This document shows positions 55,629 to 64,000 of a stretch of DNA of 64,000 bases, in pieces. The stretch is from positions 93,183,507 to 93,247,506 of the forward strand of contig CM058238.1 in NCBI GenBank assembly GCA_030180135.1, written 5' to 3'. The position numbers and the translations under genes were made by a program. The notes under the pieces were generated by a model. It was not told the origin of the DNA. It made no database searches and saw nothing but the letters and a program-made list of their open reading frames with translations. The number at the start of each line of letters is the position of its first letter. Position 1 is the stretch's first letter. This DNA is from Orychophragmus violaceus (taxonomy: Eukaryota > Streptophyta > Magnoliopsida > Brassicales > Brassicaceae).

Positions 55629-57125
55629 ATGGCAACTAATCGACAACCCCGCAAGAAACGAGCCACAGCTTCTACAGCTTCAAGGCAATACATACCACCA
55701 CCTGCCTGGTTTAGCAGAGAGTCTGAGCCACCCGCACCATACCAGAGATATGGACCACCAGTTGCTTTACCCTGGCCCAAAGCAGACAAGACACCAATGC
55801 CGACAACCATAGAATGGCCAGAGGAACCTCAGAAGTTCTTCAAGTCTGAGGAGTTCACAGAGCGTCCATTGCTCAGCAGTTGGGACGAATATGACTCGCT
55901 TCTCTACAATGGTTGGTGTGGGATGATCTTCAAGCCGACCAAGTTCGCTGACTACTCCACCTGCAAGACTCTAGGGATTGATGAACAGGTACTCGCTGTA
56001 TGCAGAGGCATTGGTCTAGGGACAATGCCAATGCGACCTTATGATCTCTACCCGGAGCTGGCCAGACAGTTATTGGCCTCCTGCCGAGTGGTCTACTCGG
56101 ATCCTGACAACCGGAGTGCTACAGTGGGATCATTTACATTCATGAGCTGGGGAGTCAGGTATCGGATCCCTCTTCTTGATCTTTGCAGGATCTACGGGTT
56201 CAGGACTGAGCCGAGGCGCATAGCCATGCCACTTGAGTGGGACCGTGATGAGGCCATACGGTTCTGGAAGATTATTGGTAGTGGTCAATACAACTCTAGG
56301 ACCACACCAGTTGTGCAGATGAGACATCCGGTGCTGCGATATGTCTCGCGTATCTTATGCTGGAGCTTGCTTTGCAAGTTTGAGGCAAACAAGATGCGCA
56401 AATATGAGATGGAGCTGTTGTTCATGGGCCTGAGAGATCAGTTCAGGAGTTCTGGAGTGAGAGATCCTACTTCGGGTCTCAACTTGGGAGCTATTTTTGC
56501 TCAGCATTTGGTTGATCTACAGACGAAGCCTTTCGATGGAGCTGGTACTGAGACGGTTGGGAGTTTGCTTACTCCCATTTTTGAGTATTGCGGGATACCT
56601 CTTCATGGCACGGAGTGTGTTACAGCCCGGGAGCTCCTAGATCTCAGCCATTTGCAGAGCGCCACTTGGCTCAAGGAGGGGAAGATTTGGATTTACACTG
56701 ACCCGACTACTGGGAGGACTGGTATAGAGCTTCCTGCTGCCGGATGGACACAGGTTGACACATTAGAGGCTCTGAGATTTCAGCCTCCTGAGTCTGCGCA
56801 GCGTAGGATTCCTTCTATGGCTCATCCGCTTGGAGAGCCTTCCTCTCGAGCTTCGACTTCCACTGCCCCTGCGCCTGCCCCTGCCCCGATCGACGATGTG
56901 GGCCCATTTCCAGAGCCTGCGATGGCCTACGGTGACTATTCTGATGCAGAGTGGAGAGAGAGATCAGATGGTCTGTTCCGAGTTTTCTGGAACTTCATGC
57001 GTACTTGCAGCTGCAGGAGGCCACCACAGATCCATCAGCCCGTACCTGATACACGTCGTCGACAGCGATCTCCAGAGGACACCGGTGCTGATCCTTATGC
57101 CGGTATAGATGATGAGAGCGAGTGA
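55629..57125 (+). CDS. ATHILA ORF-1 family protein, 498 aa (P1)
   Basis: The ATG at 55629 directly follows CAG; an upstream in-frame ATG at 55551 lies inside a palindrome and is less likely. A basic N-terminus (RQPRKKR) may be a nuclear or nucleic-acid-binding signal. The ATHILA domain runs from about residue 70 to 330, with WDEYDSLLYNGWC (about 85-97), MRPYDLYPELARQ, WGVRYRIPLLDLC and SVGSLLTPIFEYCG-like TVGSLLTPIFEYCG. A Pro/Ala repeat lies near 415 and an acidic tail ends DDESE. No signal peptide or membrane segment is apparent, so an envelope role is not supported by this copy. Function is unknown. It is open and nearly identical to P2. Confidence 0.9.
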   Translation: MATNRQPRKKRATASTASRQYIPPPAWFSRESEPPAPYQRYGPPVALPWPKADKTPMPTTIEWPEEPQKFFKSEEFTERPLLSSWDEYDSLLYNGWCGMIFKPTKFADYSTCKTLGIDEQVLAVCRGIGLGTMPMRPYDLYPELARQLLASCRVVYSDPDNRSATVGSFTFMSWGVRYRIPLLDLCRIYGFRTEPRRIAMPLEWDRDEAIRFWKIIGSGQYNSRTTPVVQMRHPVLRYVSRILCWSLLCKFEANKMRKYEMELLFMGLRDQFRSSGVRDPTSGLNLGAIFAQHLVDLQTKPFDGAGTETVGSLLTPIFEYCGIPLHGTECVTARELLDLSHLQSATWLKEGKIWIYTDPTTGRTGIELPAAGWTQVDTLEALRFQPPESAQRRIPSMAHPLGEPSSRASTSTAPAPAPAPIDDVGPFPEPAMAYGDYSDAEWRERSDGLFRVFWNFMRTCSCRRPPQIHQPVPDTRRRQRSPEDTGADPYAGIDDESE

Positions 57126-58504
57126 GCGTAGTCTCCATTATCAGTTTATCGGTTCTGTATTCTGACTTTTTTTTTTTATCTTTTCTTGCATTTTGTTTTT
57201 CTTTTTCTTTTAGGATTTGCTATGTTTGGATGGTTGGCATGATTTGATACATTTGTTGCTTCAGTTTTACTCTGTTTCTAGTGTTTTCAGCTTGCAGGGA
57301 TCGAAAATTGACATAAACCGACGGATTAACCTGCTAACTTGCTGACTGTTCGATGAAATCGCAATGTGTCGATCGACACACGTTTGTGTCGATCGTTACA
57401 ACAGAAATCGCACAGCAACGGTCGGTGCACCTAGTGCAACGATCGATGCCTGACTGCGACAGAGGTAAAACCCGAGAGAACTAACCATTCAATCTAATTT
57501 TTCTTTCTTTCTTTTAACCAATCCCTTGCTTGACACTACTGGGGACAGTGTGTCTTAAGTGTGGGGGAGGTTCTACTAATTACTTTTCTTTTGTTTTCTT
57601 ATGAGTCAGTTAATTTTAAAATTTTGTTTTTCGAGTCAAAATTGGTTTAAGTAGGAAACAATGACTTTTTAAGGAGATTAGCAGCATTTGCAGGAACTTA
57701 AGTGACCATTGGGATGAAGCTGCAGATTATCTATGACTATTAGAAAACCCAGACACAGATCAGCCTACTGAGGACACCCATATCACTTCAGGTATCAGAG
57801 GATCCTTTACTGACTTCACCTTAATACTGACTTTAATTTTTCTCACCTAAGGGCTTGGTATACTTTATGTCGGACTCCCTTGTTGGTTCTGACACAGCCT
57901 GTAAACCTGTCCTATTTAGTCCCCTTCTCCCCTTCTGTAAAAGTAAAAAAAAAAAAAAAAATAATAAATAAACTGCGGATGAGTTAGTAACTCCGAAGTG
58001 GTCATGGGAATAGTAGCAAACACTATTATCTCTCATGTGATCCATGGAATGTGTCCAAAGTACACCCCATAACGGGAAGAACACTGATAAAAAAAATAAA
58101 ATGATACCCAGTGGGGAAAAATCAGTTGTTAAAGAAGGGAAAGAGAAGAAAGGGACTAGAGAAAGATAGTATGGTGGTCTAGAGCTGGCAAGGTAAGAAT
58201 CCATGTGCCTTTAGATCGATACTCCTTAGGTGAGACCGCACTTAAATACTTGCAGAAGTCAGTAGGGTGAATTTGAATGCTTGAATGTGATTGTGGCGTT
58301 TACCTAGGACAGTTGCTAAGTGTGGGGGAAGTACATGTTGGTCTTGATGTCTGTAGATTGATTCTTTCATGTGGATTACTAAGGGAAATCTGAATGTTGT
58401 TGCTTCTATGATGAAATGAGTTTCTGAAGAGTTTTCAAACCTCTTCACTGCATTTTAGTTCTCTGTTTTGCTTGAGGGCAAGCAAAGGCTAAGTGTGGGG
58501 GAGT
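57126..58504 (+). other. 3' noncoding region and PPT of P1
   Basis: No sense gene. Palindrome pairs of GTGTCGATCGACAC and GCAACGGTCGGTGC type lie at about 57364-57450. An A17-like run lies near 57944-57961. The purine tract GCTAAGTGTGGGGGAGT (58488-58504) precedes the LTR. A 123-codon antisense frame (57833-58204) parallels M1. Confidence 0.75.
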
Positions 58505-59700
58505 TGATATATCAACGTTTTTACCCACTTTATACCATGATATACTTGTGTTTTTAGAGTCTTTTGTATTAGTTTAGAGTCTTTTACAGGTTATATCGAG
58601 TTTGGAGCTAATTGGAGATATATGGAGCATTTTGGGCATTTTGGGACGTTTTGGCCGAGAGCTTTATTCACTGTTCGATTATTTGATATTGCATCGATCG
58701 ACACACATTGTGCATCGGTCGATACAGTCGCGAGATGGGCCTTACGCGTCAGCGTGCCAACTTATGAAGATTTGCAAAGAAGCCCAAGATACTTCCAGTA
58801 TTTACACAGAAGCCCCATCCGAGATTATACCTATATATACTAGTTTTTTGCTTTTATTTTAGATACGCTTTCATACTTAGAGCTAAGAGATTTTTAGAGC
58901 TTTCGGGGCTGATCTATTTCCTTGTATTCATTTATTTTGGAGAAGATTTTGAACCCCTTTGATATTTTAATTTCTTATATGCAATCTATTTATTCTATGA
59001 TTATGTTTTCATCAATCATGTCTGAGTAGATCCATAGTTGAGTTTAGGGTTTCTCATTAAGGTTTGATGACTTGCTAGACTTGTTTAATTCAGTTAGGAT
59101 TCATATGATTAGAATGTTCTTCAAACTAAATTGTGCTTAATGCTAGTTCTAACCTGATCAATTAGAATCTAGATCTTAGGTTGCTAAATACGTCACGAGA
59201 GTGGGGTTTAGGAATCTGAACTATTTAGGTTGAGCAATTAAATTATTCGCAAAGAGATTTGGTTTGGTTTAATTGTGAACATATCGAACTTGAACTTAAT
59301 GCTTGTTTAATCTGTTAGTAATTGCAAAGAGATTTGGGTTACTGCACTTAGGCATAGAGAATTCTCGCAAAGAGATTTGGTTAATTCTATTATCGTGATT
59401 TGAGTTCTAGAACTGAGTTTAATTTGATCCTGACTGATTAACTTGTCTGCTTGTCTGATTTCCTGAGAATACCCTAGGCTTGACGCTTTTAGTTTATTGC
59501 TTACAAACCGATTCCTGCTACTGTTTACTTTCTTGCTTCGCAATTTATTTCAATCTTTCTCTGCTTATTTCTAGTATTCATTCCCTACAGTTTGATCCTC
59601 TTGAGACCAAGTGTCCCTGTGGATTCGATAACCCTATATACTACATTGACTATACTGTGCACTTGCAGTTTTAGAATAGGGTAAAACTTAGAACCTATCA
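58505..59700 (+). repeat. LTR between P1 and P2, 1196 bp
   Basis: TGATATATCA to GAACCTATCA. TATATATA at 58832-58839 is a TATA candidate. A palindrome pair lies at 58691-58724. It acts as 3' LTR of P1 and 5' LTR of P2. Confidence 0.95.
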
Positions 59701-59706
59701 AGTTTT

Positions 59707-59724
59707 TGGCGCCGTTGCCGGGGA
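59707..59724 (+). promoter_or_regulatory. Primer-binding site of P2 (tRNA-Asp)
   Basis: TGGCGCCGTTGCCGGGGA, six bases after the LTR. Confidence 0.94.
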
Positions 59725-59970
59725 CTCTTTGAGTCTTCGCTAGGACCGAACTTAGGGTTTCTACTAGAAATTTTTCGTTTTTTTTTTTGTTTTTCGTTTT
59801 TTTATTTCGATTTTACTGATTCTTTTCTCTGTTTCTTTCTGTCGCAGGTACGAAATTCGCCTTGCGTCGACCGTTGCACACCTTGCGTCGATCGACACTA
59901 GGCGATTCTGAGATTGAATCGGTCGTTGCACTGAAAGCATCGATCGTTGCTGGACGATTACAGACAGTTT
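59725..59970 (+). other. Leader of P2
   Basis: Same as the P1 leader, including the CAG acceptor-like site (about 59847) and the palindrome pair near 59865-59900. Confidence 0.65.
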
Positions 59971-62568
59971 ATGCCAACGCAGAACACTAGAAGTAATCCG
60001 AACTCGAGTTTGATTAATCTTGGACTAGAGGAACTTGGACGTTTAGAAAGAAAGATCAGAAGAGAAAAGAGAGAGAGAATGGTACAAGAACGCTTGATCT
60101 TGATACCAGATGCTGATGGAATCCTGAGGGATCCAGAGAACAATCCTTACAATGCTGCTGGGCAAAGGATTGATGCTGAGGGACGAGTGATCCCTGATGA
60201 AGTTGACCCACAAGGCCGGATGGTTGTCCATGAAAGGACATTAGCTGACTACAACAGACCTGATGAGTTTCACGCAAACCGAGCAGCTCTAGTGCTTCCT
60301 GCTTTTGAAAGAAGTGATTTTGAGGTAAAGACTATCTACTACCAACTGATGAGACAGATGGCTTTTCATGGTTACCAATCGGAGCAGCCTATGGATCACA
60401 TAGACAAGTTTGAGGACATAGTTACTGGCATGAAATATGAAGGAGTATGCCCGGACTATCTGTTCCTTAAGCTATTTCCACACAGTCTTGCTGGAGACGC
60501 TAGTGTGTGGCTGAGACAGCTGGTCCCTGGACAGTACACCACTTGGGCAGCTTTAAAGAGTGAGTTCCTGCTTCATTTCTATGATGATGCACGATCAGAT
60601 CAGGCCAGACAGGACATACTCACTTTCTCCCAAGGAGCTGTGGAGCCTTTAAAGACTGCATGGATCAGATTTAAGCAGTATCAGCGTGACTGTCCGCATC
60701 ATGGATTCACTGAAGTTCAGCTGATTGGTATTTTCTTCAGAGGAATAGATCTTCCGTATCAACAGGCGCTGGATAATTCCAGTAATGCCAACTTCAACAC
60801 CAGGACTCCTACACAGGCTAAGCAGTTGATAGAAAATCTGATTGGCAGCAACAGTTGTAAGACCATGGACGAGAGGAGAAAGAAAACCGGTGGAAGCATT
60901 GATCTCTCTGAGATGGCTGAATTGAGATCCAGGATGGATAAAATCTGCACTCTTCTAGGTGAAAAGAAAGCTGTCCATTTTGCACAAGAAGTAGAAGTGA
61001 TTCAAACTGAGGAGGACACTCAGGAAGAAGATGTGAATTTCGTTGGAGGATCTGGTTTCCAAGGAAACAGATTTGGAATTCAGCAGGGAAACCGGTTCTT
61101 CAACCAAGGACAAAAGAGTGCCTTCACAGGCAATCAGAACTCTTTTGGACAGACTAGTAACTTCCAGAAGCCTTATGTGCAAGGAAATCAGAGAACCTAC
61201 GGATCTTCATCCTATCAGACTCCGCCTGCAGCAACTGCCTTTGAAACCAGGGTGGAAACAATGTTTGAACAGATACTGGAGAGCCAGAACAAGATCTCTG
61301 TAGACCATAACAAGAAGCTGGATGCAGTTTATGAAAACCTCAATGGGAAGTTTGAGACTCTGAGCACTCATGTGAAACAGCTGGACACTCAGGTAAATCA
61401 GATTTCAGGTACTATGAAAGGAAAAGGAGTTGCTGAGACTCATATTAAAGCCTGGTCTGTACTTGTTAATGATGGATCTCATCTAGGTGAGAAATTTGAG
61501 CTAAGTACAGCCGAATTGGTAGATGATGCAGAATTCTCGGAATCAAGTGAAAAACTCTCGGGTGGAAGTTGTGATGATCGCATTGCAACGATCGACACAC
61601 ACCTTTTGTCGGTCGATGCAGGTCGTGAACAGACGGTGTTATCGGATGATAATGAAACTGATGCAGAATTGGCCCGCCTATTCCCTGATGTGTCTGAGAT
61701 CACTCAGGAGGAGATTTATGCACAAGCCATTAGGCAATATCCCAAGGTGTCTGAGGTAATTAAACAAGAGATTGAGGAGCTGAAGAAACTGGAAGAGAGT
61801 GGTGAAGGCTTGGAAGAAATTCCACCACCTGATGATCCACCTTATCATCCCTGTGTGCAGAGATATTTGAACAAGATGCTGCCTCTAGATGAAGATCTGA
61901 AAGAATGGGTGATAATAGTTCCCCAACACATCAGTGATGTTCTGCTGAACAAGATTCCAAAGAAATTACCTGATCCTGGAGTGTTTATACTTGATTGTTC
62001 TATCTTTGAGGACAGTTTTAGACGCTCTCTTTGTGATTTAGGAGCTGCTGGAAGTATGATGCCTTATTCTGTGGCAAAGAAGCTGGGGATGCTAGATTTT
62101 TCTCCTACGAGTACCCGTCTTGTCCTAGCTGATCAGTCTCTACGAGTTCCTGAAGGACTTTTAAAGGACATACCAGTGAGAGTTGGAAACTACTTGGTTC
62201 CAACAGACTTCCTTGTGCTGAAATATGACTGCGATCCGGATGAAGCACTGATACTTGGAAGACCATTCTTGGCTACAGCAGGAGCTGTGATTGATGTTAG
62301 ACAGGGTCTAATAGACCTCCACCTGGGAGATGAGAAGCTGCGATATGACATGGAGAAGCTGCGGAAACCACTGATAGATGGGCAGACTTTCACGATCCTG
62401 GAAGCAGAAGACGAGCAGCCAGATGGACCTGTGATACTAGATCCTGGAGCGCACTTTACTCCATCTTTTCTTGGGCTGAAGCATTCTGCAACAGCTTATT
62501 CTCCACCATGGATGAGGAGACTTGAGCAGAGACAGAAAAAGTCTCTGTCAGGATCTCTAGGAGCCTGA
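59971..62568 (+). CDS. Gag-protease protein, 865 aa (P2)
   Basis: Identical in plan to the P1 protein: Gag domain, FQGNRFG-rich region, linker, DLGA protease and C-terminal YSPPWM block. It differs from P1 at four positions: THLLSVD for THLVSVD, YHPCVQ for YHPYVQ, LLKDIPV for LLKYIPV, SFLGL for SFFGL. At the second and third the P2 state agrees better with M1 (YHPCVQRY; acidic residue before the beta-strand), so P2 is probably nearer to the master copy. The linker palindrome is at 61584-61620. Confidence 0.93.
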   Translation: MPTQNTRSNPNSSLINLGLEELGRLERKIRREKRERMVQERLILIPDADGILRDPENNPYNAAGQRIDAEGRVIPDEVDPQGRMVVHERTLADYNRPDEFHANRAALVLPAFERSDFEVKTIYYQLMRQMAFHGYQSEQPMDHIDKFEDIVTGMKYEGVCPDYLFLKLFPHSLAGDASVWLRQLVPGQYTTWAALKSEFLLHFYDDARSDQARQDILTFSQGAVEPLKTAWIRFKQYQRDCPHHGFTEVQLIGIFFRGIDLPYQQALDNSSNANFNTRTPTQAKQLIENLIGSNSCKTMDERRKKTGGSIDLSEMAELRSRMDKICTLLGEKKAVHFAQEVEVIQTEEDTQEEDVNFVGGSGFQGNRFGIQQGNRFFNQGQKSAFTGNQNSFGQTSNFQKPYVQGNQRTYGSSSYQTPPAATAFETRVETMFEQILESQNKISVDHNKKLDAVYENLNGKFETLSTHVKQLDTQVNQISGTMKGKGVAETHIKAWSVLVNDGSHLGEKFELSTAELVDDAEFSESSEKLSGGSCDDRIATIDTHLLSVDAGREQTVLSDDNETDAELARLFPDVSEITQEEIYAQAIRQYPKVSEVIKQEIEELKKLEESGEGLEEIPPPDDPPYHPCVQRYLNKMLPLDEDLKEWVIIVPQHISDVLLNKIPKKLPDPGVFILDCSIFEDSFRRSLCDLGAAGSMMPYSVAKKLGMLDFSPTSTRLVLADQSLRVPEGLLKDIPVRVGNYLVPTDFLVLKYDCDPDEALILGRPFLATAGAVIDVRQGLIDLHLGDEKLRYDMEKLRKPLIDGQTFTILEAEDEQPDGPVILDPGAHFTPSFLGLKHSATAYSPPWMRRLEQRQKKSLSGSLGA

Positions 62569-63129
62569 AAAATCTTGTGCGTCCGGTCAAGCTAATGACC
62601 TTAAACAAGCGCTGAGTGGGAGGCAACCCACTGTTAGGTGTAGTTTTCTTTCTTTCTTATTTTTGGTGTTTTTATTAGGATTTCACGTTTTCGTTTTTGT
62701 TTTTGCTAAGTTTCAGATGCAGAATTCGAGTCTGGAGATGTGTAACGATCGATGCACTTGTGCACCGATCGTTGCAAGGAGATTTGACGAAGAGGGGTAA
62801 TCGCATTGTGACGATCGTTGCTCCTAAGTAACGGTCGTTGCAGTTGGTTCAATTGCAAAATTAAGGTATGTGTTTAAACCGGAAATCGAATTCGATTTAT
62901 CAAGCATCGATCGTTGCCCCTAAAGCAACGATCGTTGCACCCACGACCGAGGTAAACGCCTTAAACCCTTTCTCTTCTCTTTTCTTCCTCACTTCTTCGC
63001 CGTCCGTACAACCGAGAGCCATTTCCTCTAAATCTCTAATTCTTCATCAATTTTTGCGTTTCAAAGCTTGAATCTTATTGTTTTAACCCCCTCTAGTTGA
63101 TTCCATTACCCATTTGCAGCGAATCGAAG
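62569..63129 (+). other. Spacer and putative 5' UTR of the ATHILA ORF (P2)
   Basis: As in P1: stem-loop AGTGGGAGGCAACCCACT at 62615-62632, GCAACGATCGTTGC palindromes (62748-62938), and a TC-rich stretch before the donor. Confidence 0.7.
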
Positions 63130-63496
63130 GTATGACTTCTCATTTTCGCCATTTTTAGAAAGGATTTTAGGGTTTATGGAATTTGGGATTTTTGGCTTGA
63201 AATCGACGATGATATGCTTAAATGAGCTTGATTTAGGTTGTTTAACAGGATGTTCTTGTTGATTTGATGCAATGTGGTTAGATTTGAACTGAATTTGATG
63301 ATTTGCTTGCGGTAAAATCGCCTTGCAACGGTCGTTGCTTTTGAGAAACGGTCGTTGCTTTGCGATTTTGGGAAATGTTCGACGAGGTGAAATCGCCTTG
63401 CAACGATCGATGCCTTAGATGCAACGGTCGATGCTTCGCGATTTCACAGAAAGTTGCCGAGACTTATTTTGTGTTTCAATTTTGTTTATTTCGCAG
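63130..63496 (+). other. Putative leader intron before the ATHILA ORF (P2)
   Basis: 367 bp, GTATGA..TTTATTTCGCAG, with palindrome pairs. One half-site is mutated relative to P1 (GAGAAACGG for GAGCAACGG). Confidence 0.5.
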
Positions 63497-64000
63497 ATGG
63501 CAACTAATCGACAACCCCGCAAGAAACGAGCCACAGCTTCTACAGCTTCAAGGCAATACATACCACCACCTGCCTGGTTTAGCAGAGAGTCTGAGCCACC
63601 CGCACCATACCAGAGATATGAACCACCAGTTGCTTTACCCTGGCCCAAAGCAGACAAGACACCAATGCCGACAACCATAGAATGGCCAGAGGAACCTCAG
63701 AAGTTCTTCAAGTCTGAGGAGTTCACAGAGCGTCCATTGCTCAGCAGTTGGGACGAATATGACTCGCTTCTCTACAATGGTTGGTGTGGGATGATCTTCA
63801 AGCCGACCAAGTTCGCTGACTACTCCACCTGCAAGACTCTAGGGATTGATGAGCAGGTACTCGCTGTATGCAGAGGCATTGGTCTAGGGACAATGCCAAT
63901 GCGACCTTATGATCTCTACCCGGAGCTGGCCAGACAGTTATTGGCCTCCTGCAGAGTGGTCTACTCGGATCCTGACAACCGGAGTGCTACAGTGGGATCA
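63497..64000 (+). CDS. ATHILA ORF-1 family protein, N-terminal part (P2, runs off window)
   Basis: The ATG at 63497 follows CAG. 168 codons are open to the window end and match P1 residues 1-168, with one visible replacement (QRYEPP for QRYGPP). The stop is outside the window. Confidence 0.88.
   Translation, partial: MATNRQPRKKRATASTASRQYIPPPAWFSRESEPPAPYQRYEPPVALPWPKADKTPMPTTIEWPEEPQKFFKSEEFTERPLLSSWDEYDSLLYNGWCGMIFKPTKFADYSTCKTLGIDEQVLAVCRGIGLGTMPMRPYDLYPELARQLLASCRVVYSDPDNRSATVGS

Larger units (their letters stand above)
51846..59700 (+). mobile_element. P1: Athila-like non-autonomous gypsy element
   Basis: The interior has gag-protease, ATHILA ORF and purine tract, followed by a complete 1196-bp 3' LTR. 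Only the last 11 bases of the tRNA-Asp primer site remain (51846-51856). No pol. It is repeated as P2 with a 7868-bp period. Confidence 0.92.
59701..64000 (+). mobile_element. P2: Athila-like non-autonomous gypsy element, cut by window end
   Basis: Repeats P1 from 51846 onward with an offset of 7868 bp and roughly a dozen differences over 4.1 kb by eye. Unlike P1 it has a complete primer site. Confidence 0.93.

Noticed and set aside
55629..57125. ATHILA protein as a viral-type envelope
   Set aside because: No signal peptide, transmembrane helix or glycoprotein features are visible in the open P1 copy.
57944..57961. A17-like run as the poly(A) tail of a retroposed transcript or LINE
   Set aside because: It lies within the conserved Athila 3' region and aligns with shorter A/T runs in M1 and the 50417 fragment; a slippage tract is more likely.

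Overview
The window is plant heterochromatin, most probably from a Brassicaceae genome. The evidence is Athila-type Ty3/gypsy elements carrying the ATHILA ORF-1 protein family, Copia elements primed by initiator tRNA-Met, and a DUF4283-type LINE fragment. I see no host gene, tRNA, rRNA or CRISPR array. Almost every base belongs to an LTR retrotransposon or a piece of one. I name the elements M1, M2, P1, P2 (Athila-like) and E1 to E5 (Copia).

Layout: the left 45 kb is a nested stack. The ground layer is a minus-strand Athila-like array: M1 (1-22031, with its left LTR running off the window), an LTR shared with M2 (22032-45206, interrupted), and M2 (45207-47289). Copia E1 (+, 4187-19252, TSD ACCAC) sits in the M1 gag-pro gene. 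Copia E2 (+, 8738-16459, TSD CATAT) sits in the E1 reverse transcriptase. Copia E3 (-, 22835-44832, TSD AGAAC) sits in the M1/M2 LTR. Copia E4 (-, 22887-37962, TSD CCTTA) sits in the 3' LTR of E3. Copia E5 (+, 26770-34587, TSD GACTG) sits in the gag/protease of E4. All five 5-bp duplications can be read directly. LTR pair differences counted by eye agree with the nesting: M1 about 4%, E3 about 2.3%, E1 about 1.3%, and E2, E4 and E5 under 0.5%.

From 47290 to 50616 there is a patchwork of scraps: a LINE ORF1 fused to M2, a small Copia LTR, a Copia RT scrap, an E3-like LTR scrap and a piece of Athila 3' region. From 50617 to the end is a plus-strand Athila-like tandem: an LTR in inverted orientation, P1 internal (51846-58504), a complete LTR (58505-59700), then P2 (to 64000). 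P1 and P2 repeat with a period of 7868 bp and are about 99.7% identical.

Function: E2 and E5 encode complete 1325-residue Gag-protease-integrase-RT-RNase H polyproteins with all catalytic motifs, and look able to move and to supply proteins to relatives. E3 and E4 keep a long gag but have a ruined pol. E4 wears E2/E5-type LTRs and UTRs, as expected of a recombinant parasite. The Athila-like copies encode gag-protease plus the ATHILA protein but no RT, RNase H or integrase, so they would need trans help.

The least explained signals are: (1) a paired near-palindrome (core CGATCG or CGGTCG with matched flanks) recurring dozens of times in both Copia and gypsy elements, in LTRs, leaders and even coding sequence; and (2) stem-loops in the Copia leaders and 3' regions whose stems change in a compensatory way between elements.
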